Below are positions 36,562-46,968 of a stretch of DNA of 64,000 nucleotides, piece by piece (positions within the stretch are counted from its first letter, which is position 1; each line of letters begins with the position of its first letter). Source of the stretch: Phyllobacterium lublinensis (GTDB lineage Bacteria > Pseudomonadota > Alphaproteobacteria > Rhizobiales > Rhizobiaceae); contig NZ_JAIUDQ010000003.1 in assembly GCF_020164435.1 (NCBI RefSeq), positions 248,001 to 312,000 of the forward strand. The letters are read 5' to 3'. The notes under the pieces were generated by a model that saw only the letters and a program-made list of their open reading frames with translations, did not search any database and was not told the DNA's origin. Made by a program: the position numbers and the translations under genes.

Positions 36562-38805
36562 ATGATTTCAGACAAACAACGCATTATCAGCTTCGTCATG
36601 AGTGGTGGTGTCGGCTCGCGCCTGTGGCCTTTGTCGCGCGAGGATTTCCCCAAACAGTTCCACAATCTGTCCGGCCAGGGTTCAATGCTGCTGCGCACCA
36701 TCAAGCGCATGGCCGCCAGGGAAAAAACGGGAGTTCCGGTCTATCTGCTGGCCTCCGAACGCCATGCCGACCGCATCAAGCAGGACATTGCCGGTGTGGA
36801 CCTTGCCGGGGGCCGGCCGATACTCGAGCCCATGGGCCGCAACACCGCCTCTGCGGTCGTTCTGGCAACCGAAATCACCTTACGCGAACATGGCGACGAG
36901 CTTGTGCTTGTCGTCCCTTCAGATCATGAGATCACGACCGACCGCGACTTCTGGAACACGGTCGAGGCCGGTATCGAAGCGGCCAAGGCGGGCCGTATTG
37001 TCGTCTTCGGCATACAGCCGGACAGGCCCGAAACCGGCTATGGCTATATTGAAGTCGAGCCCGATGCTTCGGCTACGCGCGACGTGGTGCGTTTCGTGGA
37101 GAAGCCGAACGAACAGACAGCCAGGGAATATCTCGCATCCGGGCACTTTCTCTGGAATGCCGGCATTTTCCTTTTCCGCGCCAGCGTCATGCGCGATGCG
37201 TTCAAGGCACACGCCGCCGAGATCTGGGACAAGGCAATCATTGCCCTCGATGCGGCGGACACCAATATTTCCGGCACCTACCTGCCGCATGATCTCTACG
37301 CCGCCGTACCCTCCCTGTCGGTCGACTATGCGATCATGGAGCATGCTTCGGACATCGCGCTGGTGCCGGCGACCTTCCGCTGGAACGACCTCGGATCGTG
37401 GCAGTCCCTGCTTGAAGTCGGCTCGGTTGACGGCAATGGCAATGTGATCGTCGGCGACGTGGTCGCCATCGACTGCGAGCACAGCTATCTGCGCAGCGAG
37501 GGCCGGCTGTTGTCGGCCGTCGGCCTGCGTGACATCGCCGTGGTGGCGACCGGCGATGCCACGTTCGTGGCGCCGGTCAATGAAAGCCAGAACGTGCGCA
37601 AGATCGTCGAGCAGTTGGAACGGACGGGCCGGCTCGAGACCAAGTTCACGCCGGCCCAGGGCCGCCTGCCGCATGTCGGCGCCTACGCCAATCGCGTCCG
37701 GCACTGGTTGTTCGACGAGACATTGCCGCTGTGGTCGACAGTGGGCGTTGACGAGCAGGGCGGCGGCTTCCATGAGGCACTGTCCTTCGACGCAATTCCG
37801 ATCCACAAAACCAAGCGCATGCGTACCATGGCGCGGCAGATCTATGCCTTTGCCGTAGCGCATGAAATGGGCTGGGACGGACCGGCCCACGATCTGATCG
37901 ACCACGGCATCCGCTTCATCACGGCCAATGGCCGCACCGGCCATGGCGGTTGGGTTAAAACCTTCAATCCCGATGGCAGCGTTCTCGACGCGACGGAGGA
38001 CGCCTATGACCAGTCATGCGTCTTGCTGGCTTTGGCCCATGCGCACAAGGCCGGGCACAAGGATGCACTGGCGCTGGGGACGGAAACCTTTGCCTTCATT
38101 GACGAGCATCTTGCGGATGCGCGGCTGACCGGTTTTCTCGAGACACCGGGCGACACGGGCTTGCGCCGTTCGAACCCGCATATGCACCTGCTCGAGGCAT
38201 TCCTCGCCTGGTATGATGCAACCGGCAACCGCGACTACCTGCAAAGGGCAGCGCGCATTGTCGATCTCTTCCGCCATCACATGTTCGATGCCGAAACCTG
38301 GACGCTGGGCGAATATTTCAACAATGAATGGGGACGGGCGCCGGGCGAACAGGGCGAGTGGACCGAACCCGGCCATCACTTTGAATGGGCATCGTTGCTG
38401 TCGGATTTCGCGCGGGCATCCGGCCAGAAGGATATCGTACGTTACGGACGGAAGCTTTACGCCTCTGCCATCGCAAATGGCCTGAACCGCTCCACGGAGC
38501 TCGCATACAATGCGGTATCGCGCCATGGCTTGCCGCTCGACAGGAATTCACGCAGCTGGCCTCAGACCGAGGCTGTCAAAGCGGCCATTGCGCTCGACGG
38601 CAACGGCGGGCCGGATCTAAAGCCGGAGGTCGAGGCGCGCGTCGGGCGGCTGTTCCGCTGGCATATCGAGCCGGCGCCGAAGGGGCTGTGGATCGATCTG
38701 ATCGATGAGACAGGACGGGCCAAGGCCGAAGATGTTCCGGCCTCGATCTTTTACCACCTTGTCTGCGCGCTGACCCAGTATGTGGCTTACGTGGAGAAAA
38801 CTTGA
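36562..38805 (+). CDS. Mannose-1-phosphate guanylyltransferase fused to AGE-family isomerase
   Basis: The N-terminal half (about 1-350) is a GDP-mannose pyrophosphorylase: VMSGGVGSRLWPLSREDFPKQF as the nucleotide-binding signature, then VVPSDHEI and FVEKPNEQTA. The C-terminal half (about 370-747) is an (alpha/alpha)6 N-acyl-glucosamine-2-epimerase/mannose-isomerase-type domain (YDQSCVLLALAHAH; HLLEAFLAWYDATG; GHHFEWASLL; NAVSRHGLPLD; WPQTEAVKAAIAL). The usual bifunctional enzyme has a cupin isomerase; here an unrelated fold takes that place, so it probably makes GDP-mannose from fructose-6-phosphate products. The start at 36562 precedes the conserved region; a 21-codon extension is not conserved. 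Confidence 0.85.
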   Translation: MISDKQRIISFVMSGGVGSRLWPLSREDFPKQFHNLSGQGSMLLRTIKRMAAREKTGVPVYLLASERHADRIKQDIAGVDLAGGRPILEPMGRNTASAVVLATEITLREHGDELVLVVPSDHEITTDRDFWNTVEAGIEAAKAGRIVVFGIQPDRPETGYGYIEVEPDASATRDVVRFVEKPNEQTAREYLASGHFLWNAGIFLFRASVMRDAFKAHAAEIWDKAIIALDAADTNISGTYLPHDLYAAVPSLSVDYAIMEHASDIALVPATFRWNDLGSWQSLLEVGSVDGNGNVIVGDVVAIDCEHSYLRSEGRLLSAVGLRDIAVVATGDATFVAPVNESQNVRKIVEQLERTGRLETKFTPAQGRLPHVGAYANRVRHWLFDETLPLWSTVGVDEQGGGFHEALSFDAIPIHKTKRMRTMARQIYAFAVAHEMGWDGPAHDLIDHGIRFITANGRTGHGGWVKTFNPDGSVLDATEDAYDQSCVLLALAHAHKAGHKDALALGTETFAFIDEHLADARLTGFLETPGDTGLRRSNPHMHLLEAFLAWYDATGNRDYLQRAARIVDLFRHHMFDAETWTLGEYFNNEWGRAPGEQGEWTEPGHHFEWASLLSDFARASGQKDIVRYGRKLYASAIANGLNRSTELAYNAVSRHGLPLDRNSRSWPQTEAVKAAIALDGNGGPDLKPEVEARVGRLFRWHIEPAPKGLWIDLIDETGRAKAEDVPASIFYHLVCALTQYVAYVEKT

Positions 38806-38842
38806 ATCAACTTTTCCCGCGTGACTTGCAGAAGCCCCATGG

Positions 38843-38980
38843 CGTGGTTCGCCCTTCGACAAGCTCAGGATGAGGCTCACCGTGAGGGAGATTTATGGGC
38901 TGCACGATGATCACCAGCGCTGCAGAATCTAACACCCTGCAATCATTCCACATCCCTCATGGTGAGCTTGTCGAACCACG
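38843..38980. repeat. Inverted pair of REP-like units
   Basis: A forward unit at 38843-38875 (CGTGGTTCGCCCTTCGACAA, then GCTCAGGATGAGG) and an inverted unit at 38955-38980 (CCTCATGGTGAGCTTGTCGA, then ACCACG) face each other across about 80 bp. The intervening block shares sequence with positions 10-60 of the window. It occupies the convergent gap between the guanylyltransferase-AGE gene and betB. Confidence 0.8.
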
Positions 38981-39010
38981 CATGATGGAAACGCAACCAG
39001 CACTGCACAA

Positions 39011-40474
39011 TCAGTAAGGGCTCTCGACCTTGCCGGTCTCCACGTAGACGGACTTGATCTGGCTGTAGTGATACAGCGCAGCCAGGCCATTCTCGCGGCC
39101 GACACCCGACTGCTTGAAGCCTCCAAACGGCATCTCGACCGGCGCGAGATTATAGGTGTTGATCCAGCAGGTACCGGCCTTGAGCTGGCCGATGACGCGG
39201 TGGGCCCGGGCAAGATCTCTGGTGAAAACACCGGCGGAGAGGCCAAACTCGGTATCGTTCGCACGCGCGATGACCTCGTCCTCGTCCTTGAAGTCGAGAA
39301 CTGCCATCACTGGTCCGAAGATTTCCTCACGGGCGATGACCATGTCGTCGGTCACGTTGGTAAAGATGGTAGGCTCGACGAAGGAGCCTCCCTCAAACCC
39401 CTGCATCTGCGGGACGCCGCCGCCAAGGTGCAGCGTTGCTCCTTCTGCCTTGCCCTTTTCGATATAGGAAACGACCTTGTCGCGCTGGGCGGCGTTGACG
39501 AGTGGTCCGAGTTGGATATCCGGATCGAGCGGATCGCCAAGGCGGATGGCCTTGGTGCGCGCGGTCAGACGATCCAGGAACTGGTCCTTGATGCCGCCTT
39601 GCACGAAAACGCGCGTACCATTGGAGCAGACCTGTCCTGTTGAATAGAAGTTGCCAAGCAGCGCGCCGCCGACAGCGTTCTCGACGTCGGCATCATCAAA
39701 GATGATCAGCGGCGACTTGCCGCCGAGCTCCATCGTGGCGTGCTTCATGTGCGATCCCGCCTGCGCCAGCACGCGCCTGCCCGTGGGGACCGACCCGGTC
39801 AGCGAGACCTTGGCGACCAGCGGATGATCAACAAGCTGCGATCCGACGTCGCCGAAGCCCTGCACCACATTGAACAGACCATCGGGAAGGCCGGCTTCCT
39901 TGTAGACTTCCGCGAGGGCGAGGGCGGTAAGCGGCGTGTTTTCCGAAGGCTTGAAGATCATGGCGTTGCCCGCAGCCAGCGCCGGCGCCGATTTCCATCC
40001 GGCGCCCTGGATCGGATAATTCCAGGCGCCGATGCCGACGCACACGCCGAGGGCCTCCCGTCTCGTATAGGCGTAGGAGCCGCCAAGCTCGATCATTTCG
40101 CCGTTGAAGCCGGCGATGATGCCCCCATAGAATTCAAGGGCATCGGCTGCTGAGGCAGGGTCGGCAACGAGGGTCTCCTGGATGGCCTTGCCGGTGTCCA
40201 GCGTTTCCAGCTCGGCGATCTCTGCATTGCGGGCGCGCAGGATATCGGCGGCGCGGCGCAGGATGCGGCCGCGTTCCACCGGTTTCAGCGCAGCCCACGC
40301 CGGTTGGGCAGCCGCTGCGGCCTGGACTGCCTGCTCGATCAGCGCAGGCGTGGCGCCATGGAGTTTTGCAATGATCTCGCCGGTTGCAGGATAGATCACT
40401 TCGAGCGGCTTGCCCGCTTTGTCCTCGACGAAGCGGCCATTGATGAAATGCGAGGCCTTGGGCTGTGCGCGCAT
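39011..40474 (-). CDS. betB: Betaine aldehyde dehydrogenase
   Basis: An NAD+-dependent aldehyde dehydrogenase oxidising betaine aldehyde to glycine betaine, an osmoprotectant. Catalytic residues are E249 in MELGGKSP and C283 in [21 protein letters not shown] marks the cofactor loop. The length of 487 aa is exact for the family. It lies downstream of betA on the same strand, separated by a 271-bp repeat-filled gap, so it may have lost tight coupling to the betICA unit. Confidence 0.93.
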   Translation of the reverse strand: MRAQPKASHFINGRFVEDKAGKPLEVIYPATGEIIAKLHGATPALIEQAVQAAAAAQPAWAALKPVERGRILRRAADILRARNAEIAELETLDTGKAIQETLVADPASAADALEFYGGIIAGFNGEMIELGGSYAYTRREALGVCVGIGAWNYPIQGAGWKSAPALAAGNAMIFKPSENTPLTALALAEVYKEAGLPDGLFNVVQGFGDVGSQLVDHPLVAKVSLTGSVPTGRRVLAQAGSHMKHATMELGGKSPLIIFDDADVENAVGGALLGNFYSTGQVCSNGTRVFVQGGIKDQFLDRLTARTKAIRLGDPLDPDIQLGPLVNAAQRDKVVSYIEKGKAEGATLHLGGGVPQMQGFEGGSFVEPTIFTNVTDDMVIAREEIFGPVMAVLDFKDEDEVIARANDTEFGLSAGVFTRDLARAHRVIGQLKAGTCWINTYNLAPVEMPFGGFKQSGVGRENGLAALYHYSQIKSVYVETGKVESPY

Positions 40475-40515
40475 GGTGTTCTCCTGGGTTTCAGACTGTC
40501 AGCATAGGCGCTGAA

Positions 40516-40706
40516 CGTGGTTCGACAAGCTCACCATGAGGGGGTGGGCGGATTGCAGTTTTAAATCGCCTGCGTTGCGGCTCTTCGCTGGGTTCAACAA
40601 GCTCACCGTGAGCGGATGGGCGGATTGCAACGACAGATCATCCATGTTGCGTATCTTGGCTCCCTGCAAAGTACAGTTTCCCTCATGGTGCGCTTGTCGA
40701 ACCACG
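40516..40706. repeat. Three REP-like units between betA and betB
   Basis: Units at 40516-40541 (CGTGGTTCGACAAGCTCACC, then ATGAGG), 40588-40615 (forward, degenerate) and 40681-40706 (inverted) fill the gap. The first two are each followed by GGGTGGGCGGATTGCA-like sequence, so they form an imperfect tandem of about 73 bp, and the third closes an inverted pair. Same family as the units near 60, 320 and 38.9 kb. Confidence 0.8.
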
Positions 40707-40745
40707 TATAGCGGCGCCGCAAACAGTTTAAAAAAGCTGTTCTTC

Positions 40746-42413
40746 TCACCGATCGCTCACCTGCCAGCGCGGGTTGATCCACGGCTCCTGATTGGATCGG
40801 GGCAGGGGATCACGGCCAAGGATATGGTCCGAGGCCTTCTCGCCCGTCATGATCGACGGCCCGTTGAGATTGCCGTTGGTAACCCTGGGGAAGATCGAGG
40901 AATCCGCGACGCGCAGTCTGTCGACGCCAATGACACGGCATTGCGGGTCGACCACCGCCATCGGATCGGATGCCGCTCCCATCTTGCAGGTGCCGCAGGG
41001 ATGGAATGCGCTTTCCGCATGCTCGCGCAGGAAATCGTCGATCTCTTCGTCCGATTGGACGTGCCTGCCCGGGGAAATCTCGCGACCGCGGTAGGGATCG
41101 AGTGCCGCCTGGCCGAAGATCTCCCGCGTCAGCCGCACGGCGTGGCGGAAGTCGGTCCAGTCATCGGGATGTGACATATAGTTGAAAAGGATTTTCGGTT
41201 TCTCGAATGGATCGGAGGAACGCAGCGTTACACTCCCGCGCGACTTCGAGCGCATCGGACCGACATGCGCCTGGAATCCATGGCCCTTCGCCGCCGCCTT
41301 GCCGTCATAGCGAATGGCGGCAGGCAGGAAATGATACTGGATATCCGGATAATCGACGCCAGCCTTCGAGCGCACGAAGGCGGCAGATTCGAAATGGTTC
41401 GTCGCGCCGTGGCCGCTCTTGAAGAACAGCCATTCGGCGCCGATCATCGCCTTGGAGAAAAGTCCGAGCCTGGAGTTCAAGGTGATCGGCTTGAGGCTCT
41501 CCTGCTGGATATAGACCTCCATGTGGTCCTGCAGGTTCTGGCCAACGCCTGGCCGATCCGCGATGACCTGGACGCCATGTTCCCTCAGATGCGCCGCGGG
41601 CCCAATGCCGGACAGCATCAGCAGCTTTGGCGAATTGATGGAGGAGGCGGCAATGATGACTTCGCGGCGGGCACGGATGATTTCCGTCTGGCCGCGCCGG
41701 GTGATCTCGACACCCGTTGCACGTTGATTCTCGATGATCACACGCCGGGCGAAACCGTTCACGAGATTCACGTTTTGCCGTTTGAGCGCCGGGCGCAGAT
41801 AGGCGTTTGCCGTGGACCAGCGCCGGCCCTTGTGGATGGTCTGTTCCATTGCGCCGAAGCCTTCCTGCTTGGAGCCGTTATAGTCGTCGGTGACTTCGAA
41901 ACCGGCCTCGCGACCGGCCTCGACGAACGCATGGAACAGGGGATTGTCGCGCCTTCCGCGTTGCACGTTCAACGGACCCTTCGTGCCGCGCCAGCCGGCT
42001 TCGCCGCCATGCGAATTCTCCATACGCTTGAAATAGGGCAGCACATCCGCATAGGACCAGCCGGCCGCGCCGCTTTCCGCCCAATGGTCAAAATCATGTG
42101 CGTGGCCACGCACATAGACCATGCCGTTGATCGAGGACGAACCGCCGATAACCTTGCCGCGTGGCGTCACCAGCCTGCGCCCGCCGAGATGCGGCTCCGG
42201 CTCGGAGGCAAAGCCCCAGTCATAGGTGCTCATATTCATCGGGAAGGAAAGGGCAGCTGGCATCTGGATGAAGGGGCCAATATCGGTGCCGCCAAACTCG
42301 ATGACGATGACCGAATGCTTGCCGTCCTCGGACAGGCGGTACGCCATGGCGGAACCCGCAGAACCAGAGCCAACAATTACGAAATCTGCTTCCATTGCCG
42401 TGGCCTTGCTCAC
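40746..42413 (-). CDS. betA: Choline dehydrogenase (GMC oxidoreductase)
   Basis: A FAD-dependent GMC oxidoreductase that oxidises choline to betaine aldehyde. The ADP-binding motif [16 protein letters not shown] is near residue 12, the GMC signatures [23 protein letters not shown] and [16 protein letters not shown] are present, and the C-terminus has [12 protein letters not shown] with the active-site histidine and [16 protein letters not shown]. The GTG start at 42413 abuts the betC stop; an ATG at 42395 is also possible. The length of 555 aa fits. Confidence 0.93.
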   Translation of the reverse strand: MSKATAMEADFVIVGSGSAGSAMAYRLSEDGKHSVIVIEFGGTDIGPFIQMPAALSFPMNMSTYDWGFASEPEPHLGGRRLVTPRGKVIGGSSSINGMVYVRGHAHDFDHWAESGAAGWSYADVLPYFKRMENSHGGEAGWRGTKGPLNVQRGRRDNPLFHAFVEAGREAGFEVTDDYNGSKQEGFGAMEQTIHKGRRWSTANAYLRPALKRQNVNLVNGFARRVIIENQRATGVEITRRGQTEIIRARREVIIAASSINSPKLLMLSGIGPAAHLREHGVQVIADRPGVGQNLQDHMEVYIQQESLKPITLNSRLGLFSKAMIGAEWLFFKSGHGATNHFESAAFVRSKAGVDYPDIQYHFLPAAIRYDGKAAAKGHGFQAHVGPMRSKSRGSVTLRSSDPFEKPKILFNYMSHPDDWTDFRHAVRLTREIFGQAALDPYRGREISPGRHVQSDEEIDDFLREHAESAFHPCGTCKMGAASDPMAVVDPQCRVIGVDRLRVADSSIFPRVTNGNLNGPSIMTGEKASDHILGRDPLPRSNQEPWINPRWQVSDR

Positions 42414-43937
42414 TCACTCGCCACGCGGATAGCGGGCATTCTCTTCCAGAACGTTCAAATCCATGTGGTTGCGCATATAGCGCTCCGATGCCTTCTGCAG
42501 CGGCTGATAGTCCCACGGGTAGTAAGAGCCGTTGCGCAATGCTTCGTAGACCACCCAGCGCCGCGCCTGGCTCTCGCGCACCGCAGCGTCGAATGCGTGC
42601 ATGTCCCAGCGATTGCGGACCTTGGCCATGAAGTCGGCCAGCAGTCCGGCACATGCCGGATCAGCGGCGAGATTGGTCAATTCATGGGGATCCGATTCAA
42701 GATCAAACAGTTGCGGCGGATCGATCTCACAATGGACGAACTTGTATTGGCCTTCCCGGATGCAAACGAGCGGCGCATTGGAGCCCTCGGCCGCATATTC
42801 CATCAGCACCGGTCCAGCGCGGCGCTTGCCCTGCATGAGGGGTGTCAGATCTTCACCATCGGTCCACGGCAGAACGTCCGCAATGTCGATGCCGCCTAGC
42901 GCCGCAAGCGTGGGGTTGATGTCTAGGGTGGACACTGGCTCCTGGATCAACCGGGGCTCGATCCCCTTGCCGGCGATCATCAGGGGAACGCGAACGGAAC
43001 CCTCGAAGAAGTTCATCTTGAACCAGAGGCCACGTTCGCCGAGCATGTCGCCATGGTCGGAAGTGAAGACGATGATCGTGTCCTCGAGCATGCGCGTCGT
43101 GCGTAGCACTTCGAGGATCTCGCCGATCTTGTCGTCAATATAGGAGATGTTCGCAAGATAGCCCTGGCGTGCCCGCCGGACCTGTTCCGGCGAGATGTCA
43201 AATTCACGATGCTCACAGGCATCCATCAGACGTTGCGCATGCGGGTCCTGTTCTTCATAGGGGATGCCGCCAACCACCGGATCGAGCGCCGGAGAGCCCT
43301 CGTAAAGATCCCAGTATTTGCGGCGCGCCACATAAGGGTCGTGCGGATGGGTGAACGAAACCGTCAGGCACCATGGGCGACGCGATTCATCATCGGATTC
43401 GCGTGACAGCTGGTAGAGCTTCTGGCGGGCATGGAAAGCCACCTCGTCATCATATTCCATCTGGTTGGTAATCTCGGCAACACCCGCGCCGGTGACCGAG
43501 CCGAGATTGTGGTACCACCAGTCGATGCGTTCGCCCGGCTTGCGATAGTCGGGTGTCCAGCCAAAATCGGCAGGGTAGATGTCGGTGGTCAGACGCTCTT
43601 CCAGACCGTGCAGCTGGTCCGGGCCGACGAAATGCATCTTGCCGGAAAGGCCGGTGTAATAGCCCGCACGGCGCAGATGATGGGCATAGGTCGGGATATC
43701 GGAGGCGAACTCGGCGGCATTGTCATAGACCCGGGTGCGGGACGGCAATTGGCCGGACATCAAGGAGGCGCGGGCCGGGGCGCAGAGCGGTGACGCCGTG
43801 TAGCTATTGGCGAATCGCGCCGAGCGTTGTGCGAGGGCCTTCAGATGCGGTGCATGAACGAACTCGGCCGGGCCATCCGGAAACAGCGTTCCGTTCAACT
43901 GATCAACCATCAGGATGAGGATATTCGGCCTGGTCAT
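42414..43937 (-). CDS. betC: Choline sulfatase
   Basis: An alkaline-phosphatase-superfamily sulfatase that cleaves choline O-sulfate to choline and sulfate. C52 in [12 protein letters not shown] is the CxPxR cysteine converted to formylglycine; [10 protein letters not shown] and [15 protein letters not shown] hold metal ligands. The length of 507 aa is normal. Its start overlaps the betI stop by 4 bp, and betA follows with no gap, so betI-betC-betA form one unit. Confidence 0.93.
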   Translation of the reverse strand: MTRPNILILMVDQLNGTLFPDGPAEFVHAPHLKALAQRSARFANSYTASPLCAPARASLMSGQLPSRTRVYDNAAEFASDIPTYAHHLRRAGYYTGLSGKMHFVGPDQLHGLEERLTTDIYPADFGWTPDYRKPGERIDWWYHNLGSVTGAGVAEITNQMEYDDEVAFHARQKLYQLSRESDDESRRPWCLTVSFTHPHDPYVARRKYWDLYEGSPALDPVVGGIPYEEQDPHAQRLMDACEHREFDISPEQVRRARQGYLANISYIDDKIGEILEVLRTTRMLEDTIIVFTSDHGDMLGERGLWFKMNFFEGSVRVPLMIAGKGIEPRLIQEPVSTLDINPTLAALGGIDIADVLPWTDGEDLTPLMQGKRRAGPVLMEYAAEGSNAPLVCIREGQYKFVHCEIDPPQLFDLESDPHELTNLAADPACAGLLADFMAKVRNRWDMHAFDAAVRESQARRWVVYEALRNGSYYPWDYQPLQKASERYMRNHMDLNVLEENARYPRGE

Positions 43938-44527
43938 TGCGATACTCCGGCGGCGGCTAGTTTGGTCGTGACATAATCTTCCACGAGCGCAATGGCGCTC
44001 GCTGCCTCAGGCGCGCCATTGCGCAGCGCATGGCGGATATAGAGCCCGTCGATCATGGCGCCGGTACCCTCGGCAATCTGCGTTGCCATTGCCCTGCTCG
44101 TCAGTTGCTGCAACCCATGGACGAGATTGGAGTGCATGCGCCGCGCATAGACCCGAAGCAGGCGGCGCGTGTCTTCCGATCGCTGTGCGTGAACGTAGAA
44201 GGTCAGCCATGCCCCGACTGTTTCCGGCGCAAACTGCGAAGCGGAGAAGTTGACGGCGATTACTGCGGCGATGCGGGCGGATGGGGTGTCGGCCGTCTGC
44301 AGCGCTCTTGCGAGATCGTGGCCGAGTTCCTTCAAAAGATGCCGCATCGTGGCAAGGATCAGCTGTTCCTTGCCTCCAAAATAATGGTGCGCGAGGGCAG
44401 GCGACACGCCTGCCTCATGGGCAATCTCCGCAACCGTGACGTCAAGCGAACCGCGCTGGCCGATGGTGCGGATTGCAGCATCGATCAACTCGCGCCTGCG
44501 CAGCGGTTCCATTCCGACTTTGGGCAT
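43934..44527 (-). CDS. betI: TetR-family repressor of the bet operon
   Basis: A TetR-type repressor, choline-responsive in this family. The helix-turn-helix lies at about 20-55 ([20 protein letters not shown], then [11 protein letters not shown]). The start at 44527 ([17 protein letters not shown]) matches BetI N-termini and has AAGG upstream; a longer frame to 44575 would pass through the operator. The length of 197 aa is typical. A perfect inverted repeat at 44559-44580 overlaps the promoter. Confidence 0.93.
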   Translation of the reverse strand: MPKVGMEPLRRRELIDAAIRTIGQRGSLDVTVAEIAHEAGVSPALAHHYFGGKEQLILATMRHLLKELGHDLARALQTADTPSARIAAVIAVNFSASQFAPETVGAWLTFYVHAQRSEDTRRLLRVYARRMHSNLVHGLQQLTSRAMATQIAEGTGAMIDGLYIRHALRNGAPEAASAIALVEDYVTTKLAAAGVSQ

Positions 44528-44550
44528 GATGGGAGACCTTGTTTTTACGC

Positions 44551-44580
44551 ATATTATTCTTGATTGACTGGTCAATCAAG
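44551..44580 (-). promoter_or_regulatory. bet promoter and BetI operator
   Basis: Arms CTTGATTGAC and GTCAATCAAG form a perfect 10-bp inverted repeat around 2 bases (44559-44580), matching BetI-type sites. On the minus strand TTGATT (44574-44579) and TAATAT (44551-44556) are 17 bases apart, so the operator covers the -35 and spacer. The start codon of betI is 24 bp further on. The rest of the gap to 44804 shows no second operator for the divergent thiolase gene. Confidence 0.85.
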
Positions 44581-44804
44581 AAAAAAGTGGAAGGACGCGC
44601 CCTGCGTGGTGGGGTCGTTTGGCGACATGGTATTGATCTCAATTGGGACAACCGACTTGGGTTGAATTGACATCGCTCAAAGTGGCTGGGCTCTATGGCG
44701 TCTCAACTAAAGAGCCTCACAATTCTGCGATTCAAACCACTTTACCTTGAACTGCGAGCGGTCCATGGTTAGGTCAACAGATAAGACATATTGGAGGAAA
44801 TGCG

Positions 44805-45971
44805 ATGACAGCCTGTATCGTTGGATGGTCCCATCTGCCGTTCGGAAAGCTGGAGGGTGAGACCGTCGAGAGCCTGATCGTCAAGGCCGCGATCGGCGCG
44901 CTGGAGCATGCCAGCATTGGTCCGGAAGACGTGGACGAAATCGTGCTCGGTCATTTCAATGCCGGTTTCTCCCCACAGGATTTCACTGCGAGCCTTGTTC
45001 TGCAGGCGAGCGATGCCTTCCGCTTCAAGCCGGCGACGCGTGTTGAAAACGCTTGCGCCACCGGATCGGCGGCGGTGCATCAGGGCATCAAGACCATTCG
45101 GGCCGGAGCGGCGAAGGTGGTTCTCGTGGTGGGGGTCGAAAAGATGACGTCGACGCCCGGACCGGAAATCGGCAAGAATCTGCTCAAGGCGTCCTACCTG
45201 CCGGAAGAGGGAGATATTCCGGCAGGTTTCGCCGGCGTGTTCGGGCAGATCGCTGCCGCCTATTTCCAGAAGTATGGCGACCAGTCAGACGCGCTTGCGA
45301 AGATCGCCGCCAAGAATCACAAGAACGGGGTCAACAACCCCTACGCTCAGATGCGCAAGGATCTGGGTTTCGAGTTCTGCCGTCAGGAGAGCGAGAAGAA
45401 CCCGTTCGTCGCCGGGCCGCTCAAGCGGACAGATTGTTCGCTGGTATCCGATGGCGCCGCAGCATTGGTGCTGACCGACACACAGACCGCCCTCAAAATG
45501 AAGCGCGCCGTGGCGTTCAGGGCGGCAAGCCATGTGCAGGATTTCCTGCCGATTTCCAAGCGCGACATCCTGCAGTTCGAAGGCTGCGCGGAAGGCTGGA
45601 AGCGTGCATTGAACCAGGCTGGCGTGACGATCGACGACCTGTCGTTCGTGGAAACCCATGACTGCTTCACCATTGCAGAACTGATCGAGTACGAGGCAAT
45701 GGGCCTTGCCAAGCCTGGCGAGGGTGCCCGAGTGGCGATGGAAGGGCAGACGGAAATGGGTGGTCGCCTGCCGGTGAACCCATCCGGCGGACTCAAGGCC
45801 AAGGGACACCCCATCGGTGCGAGCGGCGTGTCCATGCACGTCCTGTCGGCGATGCAGCTGACCGCGGAGGCAGGCGGCATCCAGGTGCCGGACGCCAAGC
45901 TTGCAGGCATCTTCAATATGGGCGGTGCCGCCGTGGCCAACTATGTGTCGGTGCTGGAGCGGATCAAGTAG
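44805..45971 (+). CDS. Thiolase-family acyl-CoA acetyltransferase
   Basis: A thiolase-superfamily enzyme of 388 aa. The nucleophile is C84 in ENACATGSAAVHQGI, followed by GVEKMTSTPG; the C-terminal catalytic region has VETHDCFTIAELIEYEAMG and NPSGGLKAKGHPIGASG, and GGAAVANYV closes it. The pattern is that of SCP2-type thiolases rather than the classical FadA/PhbA type, so the acyl substrate is unknown. GGAGG precedes the ATG. It is divergent from betI but shows no clear functional link to betaine synthesis. Confidence 0.82.
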   Translation: MTACIVGWSHLPFGKLEGETVESLIVKAAIGALEHASIGPEDVDEIVLGHFNAGFSPQDFTASLVLQASDAFRFKPATRVENACATGSAAVHQGIKTIRAGAAKVVLVVGVEKMTSTPGPEIGKNLLKASYLPEEGDIPAGFAGVFGQIAAAYFQKYGDQSDALAKIAAKNHKNGVNNPYAQMRKDLGFEFCRQESEKNPFVAGPLKRTDCSLVSDGAAALVLTDTQTALKMKRAVAFRAASHVQDFLPISKRDILQFEGCAEGWKRALNQAGVTIDDLSFVETHDCFTIAELIEYEAMGLAKPGEGARVAMEGQTEMGGRLPVNPSGGLKAKGHPIGASGVSMHVLSAMQLTAEAGGIQVPDAKLAGIFNMGGAAVANYVSVLERIK

Positions 45972-46968
45972 TAGACTGTTCGGTTTGAGGCTTGCGCCAT
46001 GGAGGGAGAGGATCATCGCGCCATTCGGGGAACGCCTTGGCGATTGCGCGCCAAAGCTTGTCGTTTCGCGCTAGCCGCGCGCCGTAGTCATCAATGAAGT
46101 AACCGAAGATATACTCGGCCTTGCCGTTCTTCATCCCGCGATAAAAGACCTCCGGTCCCGGCTCTTCCAACGCGGCATGCGTTTGCCTTATGGCGCTCAG
46201 GAGCATTTTTGTCGCAACGTCCGGGGCCATTTCGGGATCAAGCCGGATGACTTCGGCGAGGCAGATGCGGCGCCCGTGCCCGGAGGAAAGATTTTTGATC
46301 GTCGACTCCGCAATAACCCGGTTGGGCACGTTCAGGGTGCAACCGTCCCACATCCTTATCTGCACGTGGCGCCAGGTCTGGTCGACAACCTTTCCCTCGT
46401 GCGTCTCGCCGATCTTGATCCAGTCTCCCACCTTGAAGGGTCGAGAAACCGAAATGGCAATGCCAGCAAACATCTCGCCGAGTGTGGATTGTGCCGAAAA
46501 ACCCAAAATGACCGCTGCGGCCCCCGACAATGTGGCAAGGGCAGTGATCGACTGCCCGTAAACGAATTGCAGAACGATCAGGACGGCAATGAGATAGATC
46601 ATGCCCTGGACCAGCACCGCGAGCAATTGCGGCACGGGCGCATCATGGCCGAATAGATGACCATCCCAGACATACGCCTTCAACATCATGTTGATACTGA
46701 ACGCAGCGGTCATGATGCACAGCGCAGCCGCAATGCCGGAAAACTGCTGGACGCCGTCGAAAATTGTCGAGAAGACCAATGGATAGACCCAATCCTGTGC
46801 TGCATACAGCGCGAAAAGCAGAAGTGAAAATTGGAAGCCGAGTTGGGTCAGACCTTTTCGCCCCGTGACGAGAACACTGAGCAGTGTACCGAGCGTTGCC
46901 GTTAGCAGGATGAGGATCGCCGCAAGCTGCAATATCGTGCTCAGGCTGTTCGGGAGCGCGGGATTCAT
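45964..46968 (-). CDS. MscS-family mechanosensitive channel
   Basis: A small-conductance mechanosensitive channel-like protein, 334 aa. Four hydrophobic segments precede the pore-lining helix region TLSGAAAVILGFSAQSTLGEMFAGI, and the beta domain follows with FKVGDWIKIGETHEGKVVD and VPNRVIAESTIKNLS. It converges on the thiolase gene, overlapping by 8 bp, and its start overlaps the permease stop by 4 bp. A role in osmotic downshift would fit a neighbourhood with betaine synthesis, by inference. Confidence 0.87.
   Translation of the reverse strand: MNPALPNSLSTILQLAAILILLTATLGTLLSVLVTGRKGLTQLGFQFSLLLFALYAAQDWVYPLVFSTIFDGVQQFSGIAAALCIMTAAFSINMMLKAYVWDGHLFGHDAPVPQLLAVLVQGMIYLIAVLIVLQFVYGQSITALATLSGAAAVILGFSAQSTLGEMFAGIAISVSRPFKVGDWIKIGETHEGKVVDQTWRHVQIRMWDGCTLNVPNRVIAESTIKNLSSGHGRRICLAEVIRLDPEMAPDVATKMLLSAIRQTHAALEEPGPEVFYRGMKNGKAEYIFGYFIDDYGARLARNDKLWRAIAKAFPEWRDDPLPPWRKPQTEQSTT

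Noticed and set aside
40516..40706. Possible CRISPR array in the betA-betB gap
   Set aside because: Only three degenerate units in mixed orientation with irregular spacing, matching a REP-like family found elsewhere; no cas genes.
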